Source: Synechococcus lacustris
GTDB taxonomy: Bacteria > Cyanobacteriota > Cyanobacteriia > PCC-6307 > Cyanobiaceae
Direction: 5' to 3'
Assembly: GCA_903943975.1 (NCBI GenBank)
Contig: CAJAQB010000008.1
Span: 1-64,000, forward strand
DNA length: 64,000 bases
Part shown: positions 1 through 7,754 of the stretch, one piece after another
Layout of the letters: every line of letters starts with the position of its first letter
How positions within the stretch are numbered: position 1 is the first letter of the stretch
Made by a program: the position numbers and the translations under genes
The notes under the pieces: generated by a model
Told to the model about the DNA's origin: nothing
The model's database searches: none
Seen by the model: the letters and a program-made list of their open reading frames with translations, nothing else

Positions 1-1
1 A

Positions 2-119
2 TCCTGGTGTCCATGGCGCAGTGGTCCCACACCGATCCATCTCGAACTCGGAGGTGAAACACTGCAGCGGCAACGATAGTTGGGGGGTAGCCCCCTGCAA
101 AAATAGCTCGATGCCAGGT
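2..119 (+). rRNA. rrf: 5S ribosomal RNA
   Basis: The first ~118 bases read as a cyanobacterial 5S rRNA. It has a TCCTGGTGTC-type 5' end, the conserved internal stretch around CTCGAACTCGGAGGTGAAAC, the CGGCAACGATAG segment, and a 3' end (ATGCCAGG) that pairs with the 5' end to close helix I. It would be the last gene of an rRNA operon whose 16S and 23S lie left of the window. The exact 5' boundary may be off by one or two bases because it abuts the window edge. Confidence 0.93.
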
Positions 120-143
120 AAAAATTTCTCTTTTTTTTAATCA

Positions 144-170
144 GCCACCCCGGATGGGGTGGCTTTTTTT
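144..170 (+). terminator. Rho-independent terminator of the rRNA operon
   Basis: Perfect 8-bp stem, GCCACCCC (144-151) with GGGGTGGC (156-163), a GGAT loop, then seven T. It lies 25 bases after the 5S rRNA and ends that operon. Confidence 0.92.
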
Positions 171-233
171 ATGTCCTATCGTTAATCTGAAATCGCTGAT
201 CAGGCGGCTGCGTTTGATCCCTGCCCTGGTGCC

Positions 234-1148
234 ATGAACTGCAGCCTATTTAAAGTTTTTTGGCGCCTGTTGCTTCGGGTGATCGCTATTTGGAATCGCC
301 ATGGTTGTGTTGATCTAAGTGCTGCTTTCGCTTTTCATAGTCTCCAATCGATTTTTCCTTTCCTGTTGCTTTGCATGGGGGTTGGGGCAAGGGTGTTTGG
401 CCAGGAAGATGGTGCTTTTCATCAAATAATAGAAGCCTCTGAGCAGTTATTACCCCCTGGCACAAGTGGCATCATTAGTGAGGCCTTGGCGAAGTTATAC
501 CGCCAAGGGCGAGGGGCGGGGCTGGTTGGGGGGCTAGTCCTAATGGTTACTGCCAGTAATGCCACCCTTTCTTTGCAGCGGGGGGCTGATCGTCTTTGGC
601 GTGCCCATAACCCTCAGGTGTCGGCTCCCCATTCTTTTGGTTGGCATTTACGAGATATGTTGAAGCAGCGACTAAAGGCGGTTGGGGGTGCTTTATTGCT
701 TTCCGTACTTTTGTTGATTAACCAAGTAACCACACCACTTAAGTTGATGCTTTTGACCCTTTGGGAAGCGCTTTCCAATTGGTCTTTGGTGTTGCCAGAC
801 TTTTGGCAAGTGCCGGCTAGAAGTTTTACTTTTGCCGTGGGCAGTTGGATTGGCCTGCTATTTATTTCGTTGTTGTTGTTGCTTTATTTGCCCAGCCGCC
901 GGCCGCCTTTGTTGTTGCTCTGGCCAGGGGCTATTTTGATTGCCACAGCACTTACCCTCGTAAATCCCTTGCTGGGGGGGCTGTTGGTGTGGGCTAGCTC
1001 CCGCTTTCTGGCCTACGGCTTGGTGGGTGGGGTGATTCTTCTCACCCTCTGGGTGTGGTTGGTGGGCTTAATTCTTTATTTTGGCATGGCCTCTGCCGTG
1101 GCCTTGGCCATGCGGCCCCAGGGCGGGGATCCGCATCCGGAAACTTGA
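234..1148 (+). CDS. YihY/BrkB-family inner-membrane protein
   Basis: 304-residue polytopic membrane protein of the YihY/virulence factor BrkB family (once called RNase BN, now regarded as a membrane protein of unknown transport role). An N-terminal amphipathic stretch is followed by the family's AFxxxxSIFPFLLL-like first membrane segment near residues 33-50, then several hydrophobic helices. The last is the LVGGVILLTLWVWLVGLILYFG-type segment near residues 265-290, typical of the family C-terminus. The ATG at 234 puts the first membrane segment where expected. The DNA is visibly more A/T-rich than most of the window. The next gene follows on the same strand after 60 bp. Family assignment is good; substrate is unknown. 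Confidence 0.85.
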   Translation: MNCSLFKVFWRLLLRVIAIWNRHGCVDLSAAFAFHSLQSIFPFLLLCMGVGARVFGQEDGAFHQIIEASEQLLPPGTSGIISEALAKLYRQGRGAGLVGGLVLMVTASNATLSLQRGADRLWRAHNPQVSAPHSFGWHLRDMLKQRLKAVGGALLLSVLLLINQVTTPLKLMLLTLWEALSNWSLVLPDFWQVPARSFTFAVGSWIGLLFISLLLLLYLPSRRPPLLLLWPGAILIATALTLVNPLLGGLLVWASSRFLAYGLVGGVILLTLWVWLVGLILYFGMASAVALAMRPQGGDPHPET

Positions 1149-1208
1149 TCCCAACGGTCAAATGCTGGTCAGAATGGTTATTCATTTGGCGTTGATCGCC
1201 ACTGGGCC

Positions 1209-1445
1209 ATGGAACGACTCGTGTTGATCAGGCGGCGGCGGCTGTCTTTGCCTGTGGTTGCAGTGGTAACGGTAGGAACCTTGTTGTTTGTGCCGCTTGT
1301 GTTGCTCACTGTGGTGCCTGCCCTGGTGCTGTTGCTTTTCAGCCTGGTGGCTGGCGTGGGGGTGGTGTTATCGGCCTGGGCCCTGGTGGAACTGCTGGCC
1401 TTGGTGGAGCGCTGGATGGAGCGCGATGTGCGCTTTCGGCTTTGA
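1209..1445 (+). CDS. Small two-helix membrane protein, unknown function
   Basis: 78-residue protein that I do not recognise. Positively charged N-terminus (residues 1-11 include five Arg), two adjacent hydrophobic stretches (about 15-35 and 37-62), then a short charged tail with the WMERDVRF pattern. By the positive-inside rule the N-terminus is cytoplasmic. ATG at 1209, 60 bp after the YihY-family gene on the same strand, so the two may be co-transcribed. Codon use (many GTG/CTG/TTG) matches the neighbours and supports real coding. No function can be given. Confidence 0.55.
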   Translation: MERLVLIRRRRLSLPVVAVVTVGTLLFVPLVLLTVVPALVLLLFSLVAGVGVVLSAWALVELLALVERWMERDVRFRL

Positions 1446-1448
1446 TCT

Positions 1449-1499
1449 GCAGCTAATGATTTAAAGCCAGCAATAATTTACAGGCAGCAATAATCACGA
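1449..1499 (+). repeat. Three imperfect 17-bp tandem units
   Basis: Three consecutive 17-base units start at 1449, 1466 and 1483, each with a GCAGCWAATRAT-like core. The last two share CAGCAATAAT exactly. GCAGCT at 1449-1454 and AGCTGC at 1500-1505 form flanking inverted arms. The rest of the 204-bp gap (1446-1649) shows no gene. Confidence 0.6.
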
Positions 1500-1649
1500 G
1501 CTGCAAATGACTGCCACCAGTGGCATTGAGGTTGCGTTCGGTATCTGGGAAGTATCTTGATAACTGCCTGGTGCGAGTTGGCTGCCAAGGACATGGGATG
1601 GATTTTTACTCCCTAGGCTAAAAGGCTTTGCTGGTTTTCCAAGCCCTCC

Positions 1650-2357
1650 CTAGAACTCCAGCCGTTCTTCAATCACCACCACGCACACTTCTTCTACGGC
1701 CATGCTTTCATCTAGAAAGCTGCGGTAATGCCTTGCGGTGTGGCGCATGGCCTCCCCTGCCCCGCGCATCAGCAGAGCATTCAAACCGCCCCCCACCAAG
1801 GCTCCGCCCACAGGTAGCAGTCTCCCCAGCCCCAGCCAACTGCGTTTGGCAAGGGCCAGGCTAAGTTTTTCGCCGAGCAACCGTTGCAGGCGGCGGGAGG
1901 CCTCCCGTGACAGGTTGAGTAATAGTTTGCGGGCGGCTTGTTCCCCCAGACGACTACCTAGTAAGCGCACTAATTCATTCACCCCTAAGCCCATCGCCGC
2001 CGCCAGCAGGATCGGTCGGTGTTGTTCTGCCTCCAGCTCCACCCCAAACAGGGTGAAGATCGCCGCGGCCAGTTCGATTTCGGCGTAAAGGAAATACAAC
2101 AGATCCCCACCGCCGGCGGGCAGGGTAAGCACCCCCCCCAGGCCGGCCAAGGCCCCGGTGCCAGCCGTGCGCCACATGGCGGCTTGAATCGCCTGTTCCA
2201 CCAGGCCATCGGCATGGCTATCGGGATGCTGTTGCTGCAGCCGCCGGCCCCATTGGATGCCTTGGCTTTGGGCCCGCTGTAAGCCAGCGGAAACAATCGG
2301 TAGATCCAGCAGGCTGGCCACCAGGTTTGGGGCGGGGGACGGCGCCGTTGTGCTCAT
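1650..2357 (-). CDS. EcsC-like membrane-associated protein
   Basis: 235-residue protein. The centre (about residues 60-120) has Ala/Gly-rich hydrophobic segments (GALAGLGGVLTLPAGGGDLLYFLYAEIELAAA pattern), and a second Gly-rich hydrophobic segment occurs near 175-195. This alternation, with the 'GG-L-P-GGDL' turn, resembles the EcsC family (named after the third gene of the Bacillus ecs ABC operon), whose biochemical role is unknown. It lies 36 bp downstream of xseB on the same strand and may be read with the xse genes. Assignment rests on pattern resemblance only. Confidence 0.55.
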   Translation of the reverse strand: MSTTAPSPAPNLVASLLDLPIVSAGLQRAQSQGIQWGRRLQQQHPDSHADGLVEQAIQAAMWRTAGTGALAGLGGVLTLPAGGGDLLYFLYAEIELAAAIFTLFGVELEAEQHRPILLAAAMGLGVNELVRLLGSRLGEQAARKLLLNLSREASRRLQRLLGEKLSLALAKRSWLGLGRLLPVGGALVGGGLNALLMRGAGEAMRHTARHYRSFLDESMAVEEVCVVVIEERLEF

Positions 2358-2393
2358 CGCTGCTCCTGTACTCCTCGGTGATTGGTCTCTGGT

Positions 2394-2672
2394 TCAGGCC
2401 TCTGTTTGGGCCAGGGGGCTGATGCTTGGTAGGGGGCTGAGGCTGAGGTTCTCTGGGTCCAGTTGCTGGATTTCCTGGGTCACCTGTTGCAGTACTTCTA
2501 GGCAGCGCTGTTCGTAAACCATCGCCTCTGCATACAGCTCCGGCAGCTGTTCGATCTCCAGTTCTTCGTTCTGAAGTTGCCCCAAGGTGCGTTCCAGGGC
2601 CCCTTGGGCTTCGGCATAGCTCAAGGGCTTGCTAGGGCTGGGTTTGCTTTTCTTGGCTGCAGCGCTAGCCAT
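2394..2672 (-). CDS. xseB: Exodeoxyribonuclease VII small subunit
   Basis: 92 residues. The core SYAEAQGALERTLGQLQNEELEIEQLPELYAEAM pattern is the XseB helical hairpin that binds several copies of the long C-terminal helix of XseA. The exonuclease VII complex degrades single-stranded DNA in both directions in repair. A Lys/Ser-rich N-terminal leader (residues 1-16) precedes the fold, and the tail after residue 75 is dispensable-looking. The ATG overlaps the stop of xseA by one base (TGATG), the usual translationally coupled xseA-xseB pair. Confidence 0.93.
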   Translation of the reverse strand: MASAAAKKSKPSPSKPLSYAEAQGALERTLGQLQNEELEIEQLPELYAEAMVYEQRCLEVLQQVTQEIQQLDPENLSLSPLPSISPLAQTEA

Positions 2673-3826
2673 CAGGCTTCCCCGTTTGTTTCAGGTTGCC
2701 ATGCCTGAACGGAAAGCTGCAGGACCCCATCGCTGAGCTGGGCGCTGATCGCCGTTCCTGGTTTGAGGCCTGCGCCGCGGCGCAGCACCTGGCCCTGGCC
2801 ATTGCGCAGGATGCTGTAGCCCCGGCGCAGTAGCCGCTCAGGGGCAAGGGCCTTGAGCAGGGCCGTTTGTCCGGCCAATTGCAGTTGGCGTCTTTCCAGG
2901 CAGCGGTGGGCGGCCCAGCGCCGCCGTTCCCCCTGGCGGCCAGCCAGCAGCCGTTGCCGTTCCCGTTGCAGGGCTCCGCTGATTTGCTGGCGCCAGAGCC
3001 GGCTCAGTTGATCCAGTTGCAGGATCTGTTCCTGGCGGTGGGGTAGCAGGGCCACCAGGGCCGCCGTCGGCGTGGCAGCTCGATGGTCGGCGACCAGGTC
3101 GGCCACGGTGATGTCGTCCTCATGGCCGATGCCGGTGACCACCGGCACCGGGCAGCGGGCCAGGCAACGGGCCAGTTGCTCGCCGTCAAAGACCGTTAGG
3201 TCTTCACGGCTGCCACCGCCCCTGGCCAGCACTACTGCCTCAATGCCCAGGGCCTGCCAGTGCTGTTCCAGCTGTTCCAGCACCCGACAGATCTCGGCTT
3301 CTACGTCCCCTTGCACGGGAATTGCCACCACCCGCAGGGCGCAGGCGGGCCAGCGTTGCTGGGCCGTACGCAGCAGGTCTGCCAGGGCAGAGCTGGGCAC
3401 GCTGGTGAGCAGGGCAATCGCCTTGGGGAAACGCGGCAGGGGCCGTTTGCGTTCCAGCGCCAGGAGGCCCTCGGCGGCCAGGAGCGCCTTAACGCTTTCA
3501 AAGCGCCTCAGCACCGTGGAAAGGCTGGGGCGCACGTCCAGCACTTGAACGCTGAGGCTGGCCCTGGCCGCCCAGAAATTCAGTTTCCCCACCACGGTGA
3601 CCCCATCGCCGTCCTGGGGGCGATAGGCCAGGCGGCTGAGGGTGGAGGCCCAAACCACGGCCGGGATCGAGGCATCGCCATCGCTGAGGCTGAGCCAGAG
3701 GTGGCCCTTTTTCAGCACCGGTTTGATCACGGCGGCTTCCAGCAGGAAGCGGGGGGCAAAGCCTCGGTCCAGCAGCAGGCCAATTGCTTCGTTGAGCTGG
3801 CGAACCGAGTAGCTGGGCAGCTCCAT
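2672..3826 (-). CDS. xseA: Exodeoxyribonuclease VII large subunit
   Basis: 384-residue catalytic subunit of exonuclease VII. Residues 1-95 form the N-terminal OB-fold that grips single-stranded DNA (SYSVRQLNEAIGLLLDR start). The central nuclease domain carries the family's RGGGSREDLTVFDGEQLAR block near residues 203-221, followed by PVVTGIGHEDDITVADLVADHRAATPTAA. A coiled-coil C-terminal part binds XseB. It is shorter than the ~450 residues of E. coli XseA, as is common in marine cyanobacteria. ATG at 3826 begins the OB-fold directly. It is followed by xseB with a one-base overlap. A HIP1 octamer (GCGATCGC, 3847-3854) lies just upstream. Confidence 0.95.
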   Translation of the reverse strand: MELPSYSVRQLNEAIGLLLDRGFAPRFLLEAAVIKPVLKKGHLWLSLSDGDASIPAVVWASTLSRLAYRPQDGDGVTVVGKLNFWAARASLSVQVLDVRPSLSTVLRRFESVKALLAAEGLLALERKRPLPRFPKAIALLTSVPSSALADLLRTAQQRWPACALRVVAIPVQGDVEAEICRVLEQLEQHWQALGIEAVVLARGGGSREDLTVFDGEQLARCLARCPVPVVTGIGHEDDITVADLVADHRAATPTAALVALLPHRQEQILQLDQLSRLWRQQISGALQRERQRLLAGRQGERRRWAAHRCLERRQLQLAGQTALLKALAPERLLRRGYSILRNGQGQVLRRGAGLKPGTAISAQLSDGVLQLSVQAWQPETNGEA

Positions 3827-3925
3827 CAGTGGCTGAGCTGGCGGGAGCGATCGCGCCGGTTGGTTTCGAGCAGTCGCAAGAATTTGAAACCTGAGTTGCC
3901 AGCCTATCGAGCCTGGGCGGGATAC

Positions 3926-3952
3926 AAAAAAAAGAGGGGGCTAGGCCCCCTC
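3926..3952 (-). terminator. Rho-independent terminator downstream of the high-light-inducible gene
   Basis: Read on the minus strand: an 8-bp stem formed by 3952-3945 and 3941-3934, a three-base loop, then eight U (A-run 3926-3933). It sits 24 bp past the stop of the small hli gene and insulates it from xseA. Confidence 0.85.
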
Positions 3953-3976
3953 CAAAACTCAACTCAAGGGACCGCT

Positions 3977-4123
3977 TCAGCCGAGACCCAGCTGGGAAAG
4001 GACGCCTTGGCCGGTCAGCAGTTCGGTGCCTAGGCCGATCACGAAGCCGAGCATGGCCAGGCGGCCATTCCAGGTTTCAGCAAAACCGACGAAGCCGAAG
4101 CGGGATTGGTTGGTGTCAGCCAT
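3977..4123 (-). CDS. hli: High-light-inducible protein (single-helix chlorophyll-binding)
   Basis: A 48-residue protein beginning MADTNQSRFGFVGFAETWNG. It contains the chlorophyll-binding helix motif ETWNGRLAMLGFVIGLGTE, in which Glu16, Asn19 and Arg21 match the conserved ExxNGRxAMxGF signature of high-light-inducible (small CAB-like) proteins. These one-helix thylakoid proteins bind chlorophyll and carotenoid and protect photosystem II assembly intermediates under excess light. The short tail after the helix is typical. It has its own downstream terminator, so it is probably monocistronic. ATG at 4123; the upstream gene is divergent. Confidence 0.92.
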   Translation of the reverse strand: MADTNQSRFGFVGFAETWNGRLAMLGFVIGLGTELLTGQGVLSQLGLG

Positions 4124-4176
4124 GGGGGGTGCTCAAAAGGTGAACTGCGGGAATTGTAACGAATCCTTGAGCATCC

Positions 4177-5070
4177 TTGACAGTGTTGGGCGATACCTGG
4201 GGCGACTATCTTCGTTTGACAGCCTCTGGACTTCGGTTTAAGCAGGGGATTCCCCGGAGGCTGAAGCCCTTGGCCAGTCGCGCCCGCTTCCAGGCCCAGG
4301 TGCAGGTGGCCCTACCCCAGGACCCCAGGCTGGTACTGGTTACAGACCTGGACGGCACCCTCTTGGCCGGTGACCCCCAAGAGCGTCAGTTTCTTTATCG
4401 CTGGCTGGCCGACCGGCGGGAGCAGGTGCTGCATATTTACGCCACCGGTCGGGAGCTGCGCTCGATTGCCGCCCTCTTCCATGACCCTGAGCACCCGGAA
4501 TTGCGCCAGCCCCATCTGGTGATCAGTGATGTGGGCTGCACCGTGGCCTGTGGCGAAAGCCTCCAGGTGGTGCCGATGCTGGTGGAGCCGATTGAGGCGC
4601 TCTGGGGCCCCTGTGCCCCGCGGGTGCGGGCCCTCACCGACGGCCAGCCTGGCCTGAGTCCCCAGCCGCTGTGGAGCCAGAGGCGCCATGCCTTCTATGC
4701 CGATCCGGAGTTGCTTGATCCGCTGCTCCTAGAACGGCTGGCCCTGGAGGGGGTTGATTGCCTGTTTTCTGATGGCCGCTATCTCGATGTGCTGCCCGCC
4801 GGGGTGAACAAAGGCAGCACCCTGCAACGGGTGCTCGCTTTGCTGGAGCTGGAGGGGGTGCCGGTGCTGGTGGCCGGCGACAGCCTCAACGACCTGGCGA
4901 TGTTTGAGGCGGGCTATCCGGGGGTGATGGTGGGCAATGCCGAAGCAGCCCTGCGGGCCCAGTTGCCCCAACTCAGTAATACCTATCTGGCCCGCGCCCA
5001 TGGCTGTGGCGGCATCCTGGAGGGCCTGGCCCATTTTGGTTTTGGGCCGCTGCTCTCCCCGCTGGTTTGA
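4177..5070 (+). CDS. HAD-IIB sugar phosphatase (sucrose-phosphate-phosphatase-like)
   Basis: 297 residues of the HAD superfamily, subclass IIB, closest in layout to the sucrose-6-phosphate phosphatase/glucosylglycerol-phosphate phosphatase group. Motif I is DLDGTLL near residue 56 (nucleophile and acid/base Asp), motif II is in the ATGR segment near 89, the Lys of motif III is in GVNKGSTL near 213, and motif IV is GDSLNDLAMF near 235. A C2 cap lies between. The TTG start at 4177 is uncertain: the first ~45 residues are not needed for the fold and a later start is possible. It is followed, one base after its stop, by a SemiSWEET sugar carrier, which suggests a sugar or compatible-solute phosphate substrate. 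The exact substrate (sucrose-6-P, glucosylglycerol-P, glucosylglycerate-P) cannot be read from sequence. Confidence 0.82.
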   Translation: MTVLGDTWGDYLRLTASGLRFKQGIPRRLKPLASRARFQAQVQVALPQDPRLVLVTDLDGTLLAGDPQERQFLYRWLADRREQVLHIYATGRELRSIAALFHDPEHPELRQPHLVISDVGCTVACGESLQVVPMLVEPIEALWGPCAPRVRALTDGQPGLSPQPLWSQRRHAFYADPELLDPLLLERLALEGVDCLFSDGRYLDVLPAGVNKGSTLQRVLALLELEGVPVLVAGDSLNDLAMFEAGYPGVMVGNAEAALRAQLPQLSNTYLARAHGCGGILEGLAHFGFGPLLSPLV

Positions 5071-5071
5071 G

Positions 5072-5371
5072 ATGAATTCGTCAGTACAGCTTCTCGGTTA
5101 CGGCGCTGCGCTGCTCACCACCTGCAGCTTCTATCCCCAGGCGATCAAGACGCTGCGCACCAATGAAACCCGGGGGATTTCCCTGCGCATGTATCTACTC
5201 TTCACCCTGGGGATCACGGGCTGGGGGGTCTACGGCTATCTGAATCGGGACTGGCCGGTGTTTGCGGCCAATCTGGTGACCTTCCCCGCCTCGGCGGCGA
5301 TCCTGGAACGCAAGCTCCAAGCCCAGTGGGCCCTACGCCGCCAACGACAACAGCAGGGCAAACAGGGCTGA
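5072..5371 (+). CDS. SemiSWEET-type sugar transporter
   Basis: 99-residue, three-helix membrane protein. Helix 1 contains CSFYPQAIKTLRT, the PQ motif characteristic of SemiSWEET/PQ-loop carriers. Next come the charged TNETRGISLRMY loop, helix 2 (LFTLGITGWGVYGYL) and helix 3 (PVFAANLVTFPASAAILE). SemiSWEETs dimerise to give a bidirectional, facilitative sugar channel. The start ATG at 5072 lies one base after the stop of the upstream HAD sugar phosphatase, so the two are almost certainly one transcript. A longer in-frame ORF starts at 4937 inside the phosphatase, but the ATG at 5072 gives the canonical family N-terminus. Membrane location and family are clear; sugar specificity is not. Confidence 0.87.
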   Translation: MNSSVQLLGYGAALLTTCSFYPQAIKTLRTNETRGISLRMYLLFTLGITGWGVYGYLNRDWPVFAANLVTFPASAAILERKLQAQWALRRQRQQQGKQG

Positions 5372-5539
5372 GCTCACCAAGCCAACAGCCGCCAGCAGTC
5401 GGACAAGCGAGCCGGCCAGGAGGGTGGAGGAGAACATGAACAGAATCTAAAGATTTTGCTGACTCCTTTTTAGCCCCTGGGCAGGGGGCAGGCGGTGTCG
5501 CTTCGCACCACTTTGCAATTAGTTGGAAAGCCCCCCGGC

Positions 5540-5944
5540 TCAGCGCACGTGGCGGGTGCCATCGACCGGGTGGTACACCTCCCCGGTGGTTTCCTCAAAC
5601 ACGATCGCCGGCAGCCCCGTTTCAAACATGGTCTGGATCGCCTCCTTCAGGTAGGGATTCCAGCCTCCGGTGGACACCTTGCCGTGGCGCACGGTCCAAT
5701 CCCAGGTGCCCTGGAGGTCCCTGGGGATGCGGCCTTCCCGGTCCCGGCGGGCCACCAGGTCTTGGGATTCCACCAGGCCCACCAGGATCGGATCTTTGCC
5801 GTAGGCAGGGGTGATCGTTAGCTCCAGGCGTACGGGATCTTCTTTCACCAGCCTTAGCCGGAACCGCGGTGGCAGTTTCACCGCCTTGAGGACGGCCGCC
5901 ACAACCTTCGTTCTCTGATCCAACTGGACTCCTCCGGCCTGCAT
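5540..5944 (-). CDS. Conserved cyanobacterial protein, unknown function
   Basis: 134-residue soluble protein with no signal peptide or membrane segment. It is rich in charged residues and has a long, well-ordered-looking sequence with aromatic positions (TWDWTVRHG, NPYLKEAIQTMFETGLPAIVFEE). The Trp-rich centre and the C-terminal VYHPVDGTRHVR suggest a compact alpha/beta domain. I cannot place it in a named family. It stands alone on the minus strand between the SemiSWEET gene (plus) and a small membrane protein (minus, 71 bp upstream). Codon use matches the neighbours, so it is a real gene; function unknown. Confidence 0.7.
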   Translation of the reverse strand: MQAGGVQLDQRTKVVAAVLKAVKLPPRFRLRLVKEDPVRLELTITPAYGKDPILVGLVESQDLVARRDREGRIPRDLQGTWDWTVRHGKVSTGGWNPYLKEAIQTMFETGLPAIVFEETTGEVYHPVDGTRHVR

Positions 5945-6015
5945 CAGCTCATCTAGGCAGGTGCACCCAGCTTGCGTGATCGAGGTGCAGCAATGCCAGT
6001 AGTTGGTCGGTGAAC

Positions 6016-6252
6016 TTAGCTTTCCGGGTCGGGCTCGGGCCGGCTCGCCCCGGTTTCATCGCTGAAACGCACCGTGAGCAGCTCCTCCCGGGTGATCTGC
6101 CCTTCGGCGTCTAGCAGCTCTGGGTGAATGGTCACCTTTGGCCTTGGCGGGGGAGTGGCCACCGCCGAAAAGCCCTGCCCCATGACCCGGAAGGCCTGCC
6201 AGAGCAGCACTGCCATACAGGCCCCATAAACCAGGGGAAATAATTGATTCAA
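6016..6252 (-). CDS. Small membrane protein, DUF2973-like
   Basis: 78 residues: one N-terminal membrane helix (residues 4-24, [21 protein letters not shown]), then a Pro-rich linker ([21 protein letters not shown]) and an acidic tail. The layout of one helix followed by a conserved 'THPELLDxxGxIT-EELL' cytoplasmic segment resembles the cyanobacterial DUF2973 family of unknown function. It lies upstream of and co-oriented with the 134-residue protein, and divergent from the HtrA protease gene that follows. Family call is moderate; no biochemical role is known. Confidence 0.65.
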   Translation of the reverse strand: MNQLFPLVYGACMAVLLWQAFRVMGQGFSAVATPPPRPKVTIHPELLDAEGQITREELLTVRFSDETGASRPEPDPES

Positions 6253-6401
6253 CCGTTGGGATCCAGGCGAAACCTCTGGGATTCATTCTGGGCCGTCGCC
6301 CAGGGCCTGTGCCACAACTGGACACAACTCTCCGGTCTCCGGCCCCTGGCGGATGCCCAGGAAACGAATACCTTCAAACAGTGGAAAACTTTGCCGCTTT
6401 G

Positions 6402-7499
6402 ATGCAACGGATCGTCCCTTTACTGGGGATTCCAACGGCCCTCTGTCTGCAGGGCCCGTTGCTGTTGCCGGCGTTAGCCGAACCAGGCTTACCGCCCTCA
6501 GCAGGGGCCCACAGTTCCTTTGTGGCCGAGGCCGTGCGGCGGGCAGGCCCTGCGGTGGTGCGGATTGACACCGAGCGCACGGTTACGACCGGCGGGGGGG
6601 TTCCCCAGGCATTTCTGCTCGATCCTTTGTTCCGTCAGTTCTTTGGCGGTTCCGCCCTGGGGGCCCAGCCCAGCCAGCGCACCGAACGGGGCCAGGGGAC
6701 CGGCGTGATCTTTCAGGCGGATGGGTTGATCCTCACCAATGCCCATGTGGTGGAGGGCAGCAGCCGCGTCAGCGTCGGCCTGGTGGATGGCCGCACCCTG
6801 GAGGGCAGTGTGGTGGGCACTGATCCGATCACCGATCTGGCGGTGGTGCGGGTGGCCTCTGCCACCCCCCTGCCGGTGGCCCCCCTGGGCAATTCCGATG
6901 CGGTGCAGGTGGGGGATTGGGCAATTGCGGTGGGCAATCCCTTTGGCCTCGACAACACCGTGACCCTCGGGATCATCAGCAGCACCAACCGCAACGCCAG
7001 CAAGCTCGGCATCACCGATAAGCGCCTCGATTTAATCCAGACCGATGCCGCCATCAATCCAGGTAATTCCGGTGGGCCCCTGCTCAATTCGGAAGGGCAG
7101 GTGGTGGCGATTAATGCCCTGGTCCGTTCGGGACCTGGGGCCGGGCTGGGTTTTTCGATTCCGATCAACCGGGCCAAAACCATCGCCGATCAGCTGGTGC
7201 GCACAGGCCGCGCCAGCCATGCCCTAGTGGGCCTTTCCTTGCAGTTGGACCCCAGGGGGGCTCGGGTGGCTTCAGTGCTGCCTGGGGGGCCGGCGGCCAA
7301 GGCCGGCCTCCAGCCCGGGGACCTGCTGCTCAAGGTGGCTGGTCAGCCCGTGCGCGATCCAGCCCAGTTCCTGAGGCAGGTGGAGGCCAGTGGCGTTGGC
7401 GAGCCCTTGGCGCTGCAGTTTCAGCGGGATGGCAAGGCTTTTGCGGTAACCGTGGTGCCCGTGGAAATGGGTCGACTACTGCGCAGCCAGGCCCAGTGA
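6402..7499 (+). CDS. HtrA/Deg-family periplasmic serine protease (copy 1)
   Basis: Trypsin-like serine protease of the HtrA/HhoA/HhoB family, 365 residues from the ATG at 6402. A signal peptide (residues 1-25, ending LLLPALAEP) targets it to the periplasm or lumen. The catalytic triad is visible: His in LTNAHVVEG, Asp in [11 protein letters not shown] and Ser in [10 protein letters not shown] single PDZ domain covers about residues 265-355, with [17 protein letters not shown] as its carboxylate-binding region. These proteases degrade or refold damaged exported proteins under light and heat stress. The reading frame stays open upstream to 6309, and GTG at 6381 is an alternative start. A second copy lies at 54.3 kb. 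Named HhoA, HhoB and HtrA cannot be told apart safely by eye. Confidence 0.92.
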   Translation: MQRIVPLLGIPTALCLQGPLLLPALAEPGLPPSAGAHSSFVAEAVRRAGPAVVRIDTERTVTTGGGVPQAFLLDPLFRQFFGGSALGAQPSQRTERGQGTGVIFQADGLILTNAHVVEGSSRVSVGLVDGRTLEGSVVGTDPITDLAVVRVASATPLPVAPLGNSDAVQVGDWAIAVGNPFGLDNTVTLGIISSTNRNASKLGITDKRLDLIQTDAAINPGNSGGPLLNSEGQVVAINALVRSGPGAGLGFSIPINRAKTIADQLVRTGRASHALVGLSLQLDPRGARVASVLPGGPAAKAGLQPGDLLLKVAGQPVRDPAQFLRQVEASGVGEPLALQFQRDGKAFAVTVVPVEMGRLLRSQAQ

Positions 7500-7516
7500 A
7501 CTAGGCCGGGGCCGAG

Positions 7517-7702
7517 TTATTCCCAAGGCAAATCAGCGCGGTCATCGAGGTCGTCGTCCCGCAGTTGCTCCCAGGTTTCGGCGGCATCAAGCAGGTCGGC
7601 TGGGCGGCTGAGCAGTTCAGCATCCCGATAGGAGAAATTTGCTGGGGGGGTCGGCGCTGGGCTCTGGGGCCCGTTGCTTTGCGGCTCGGAAATCCAGTCC
7701 AT
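7517..7702 (-). CDS. Small acidic protein, unknown function
   Basis: 61 residues, Pro-rich at the N-terminus (PQSNGPQSPAPTPPANF) and strongly acidic at the C-terminus (RDDDLDDRADLPWE). There is no membrane segment. The likely disordered start followed by an amphipathic AELLSRPADLLDAAETWEQL helix is typical of small regulatory or adaptor proteins, but I recognise no family. A strong inverted repeat (7713-7739) lies 10 bp upstream of the ATG. It is co-oriented with two other small genes (7755-7952 and 8012-8203). Confidence 0.5.
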   Translation of the reverse strand: MDWISEPQSNGPQSPAPTPPANFSYRDAELLSRPADLLDAAETWEQLRDDDLDDRADLPWE

Positions 7703-7712
7703 GGGATAAGGG

Positions 7713-7739
7713 GGGATAGGGAGAAGCTTTCCCTATCCC
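7713..7739. repeat. Inverted repeat, 10-bp arms, in an intercistronic gap
   Basis: GGGATAGGGA (7713-7722) is an exact reverse complement of TCCCTATCCC (7730-7739), with a seven-base loop containing AAGCTT. It lies between two minus-strand small genes, immediately before the start of the 61-residue one. No U-run follows on either strand, so it is more likely an RNA-stability or translation-control hairpin than a simple terminator. Confidence 0.7.
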
Positions 7740-7754
7740 ATCACAGCTCCGTGC

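Noticed and set aside
3260-4033. 257-codon plus-strand frame over xseA
   Set aside because: Antisense to xseA and the hli region; composition reflects the other strand.
5333-5438. 34-residue hydrophobic minus-strand frame (MFSSTLLAGSLVRLLAAVGL...)
   Set aside because: Looks like a one-helix membrane peptide with an AGGAG some 25 bp upstream, but it overlaps the SemiSWEET 3' end and matches no photosystem or cytochrome small subunit I know. Not strong enough to list.
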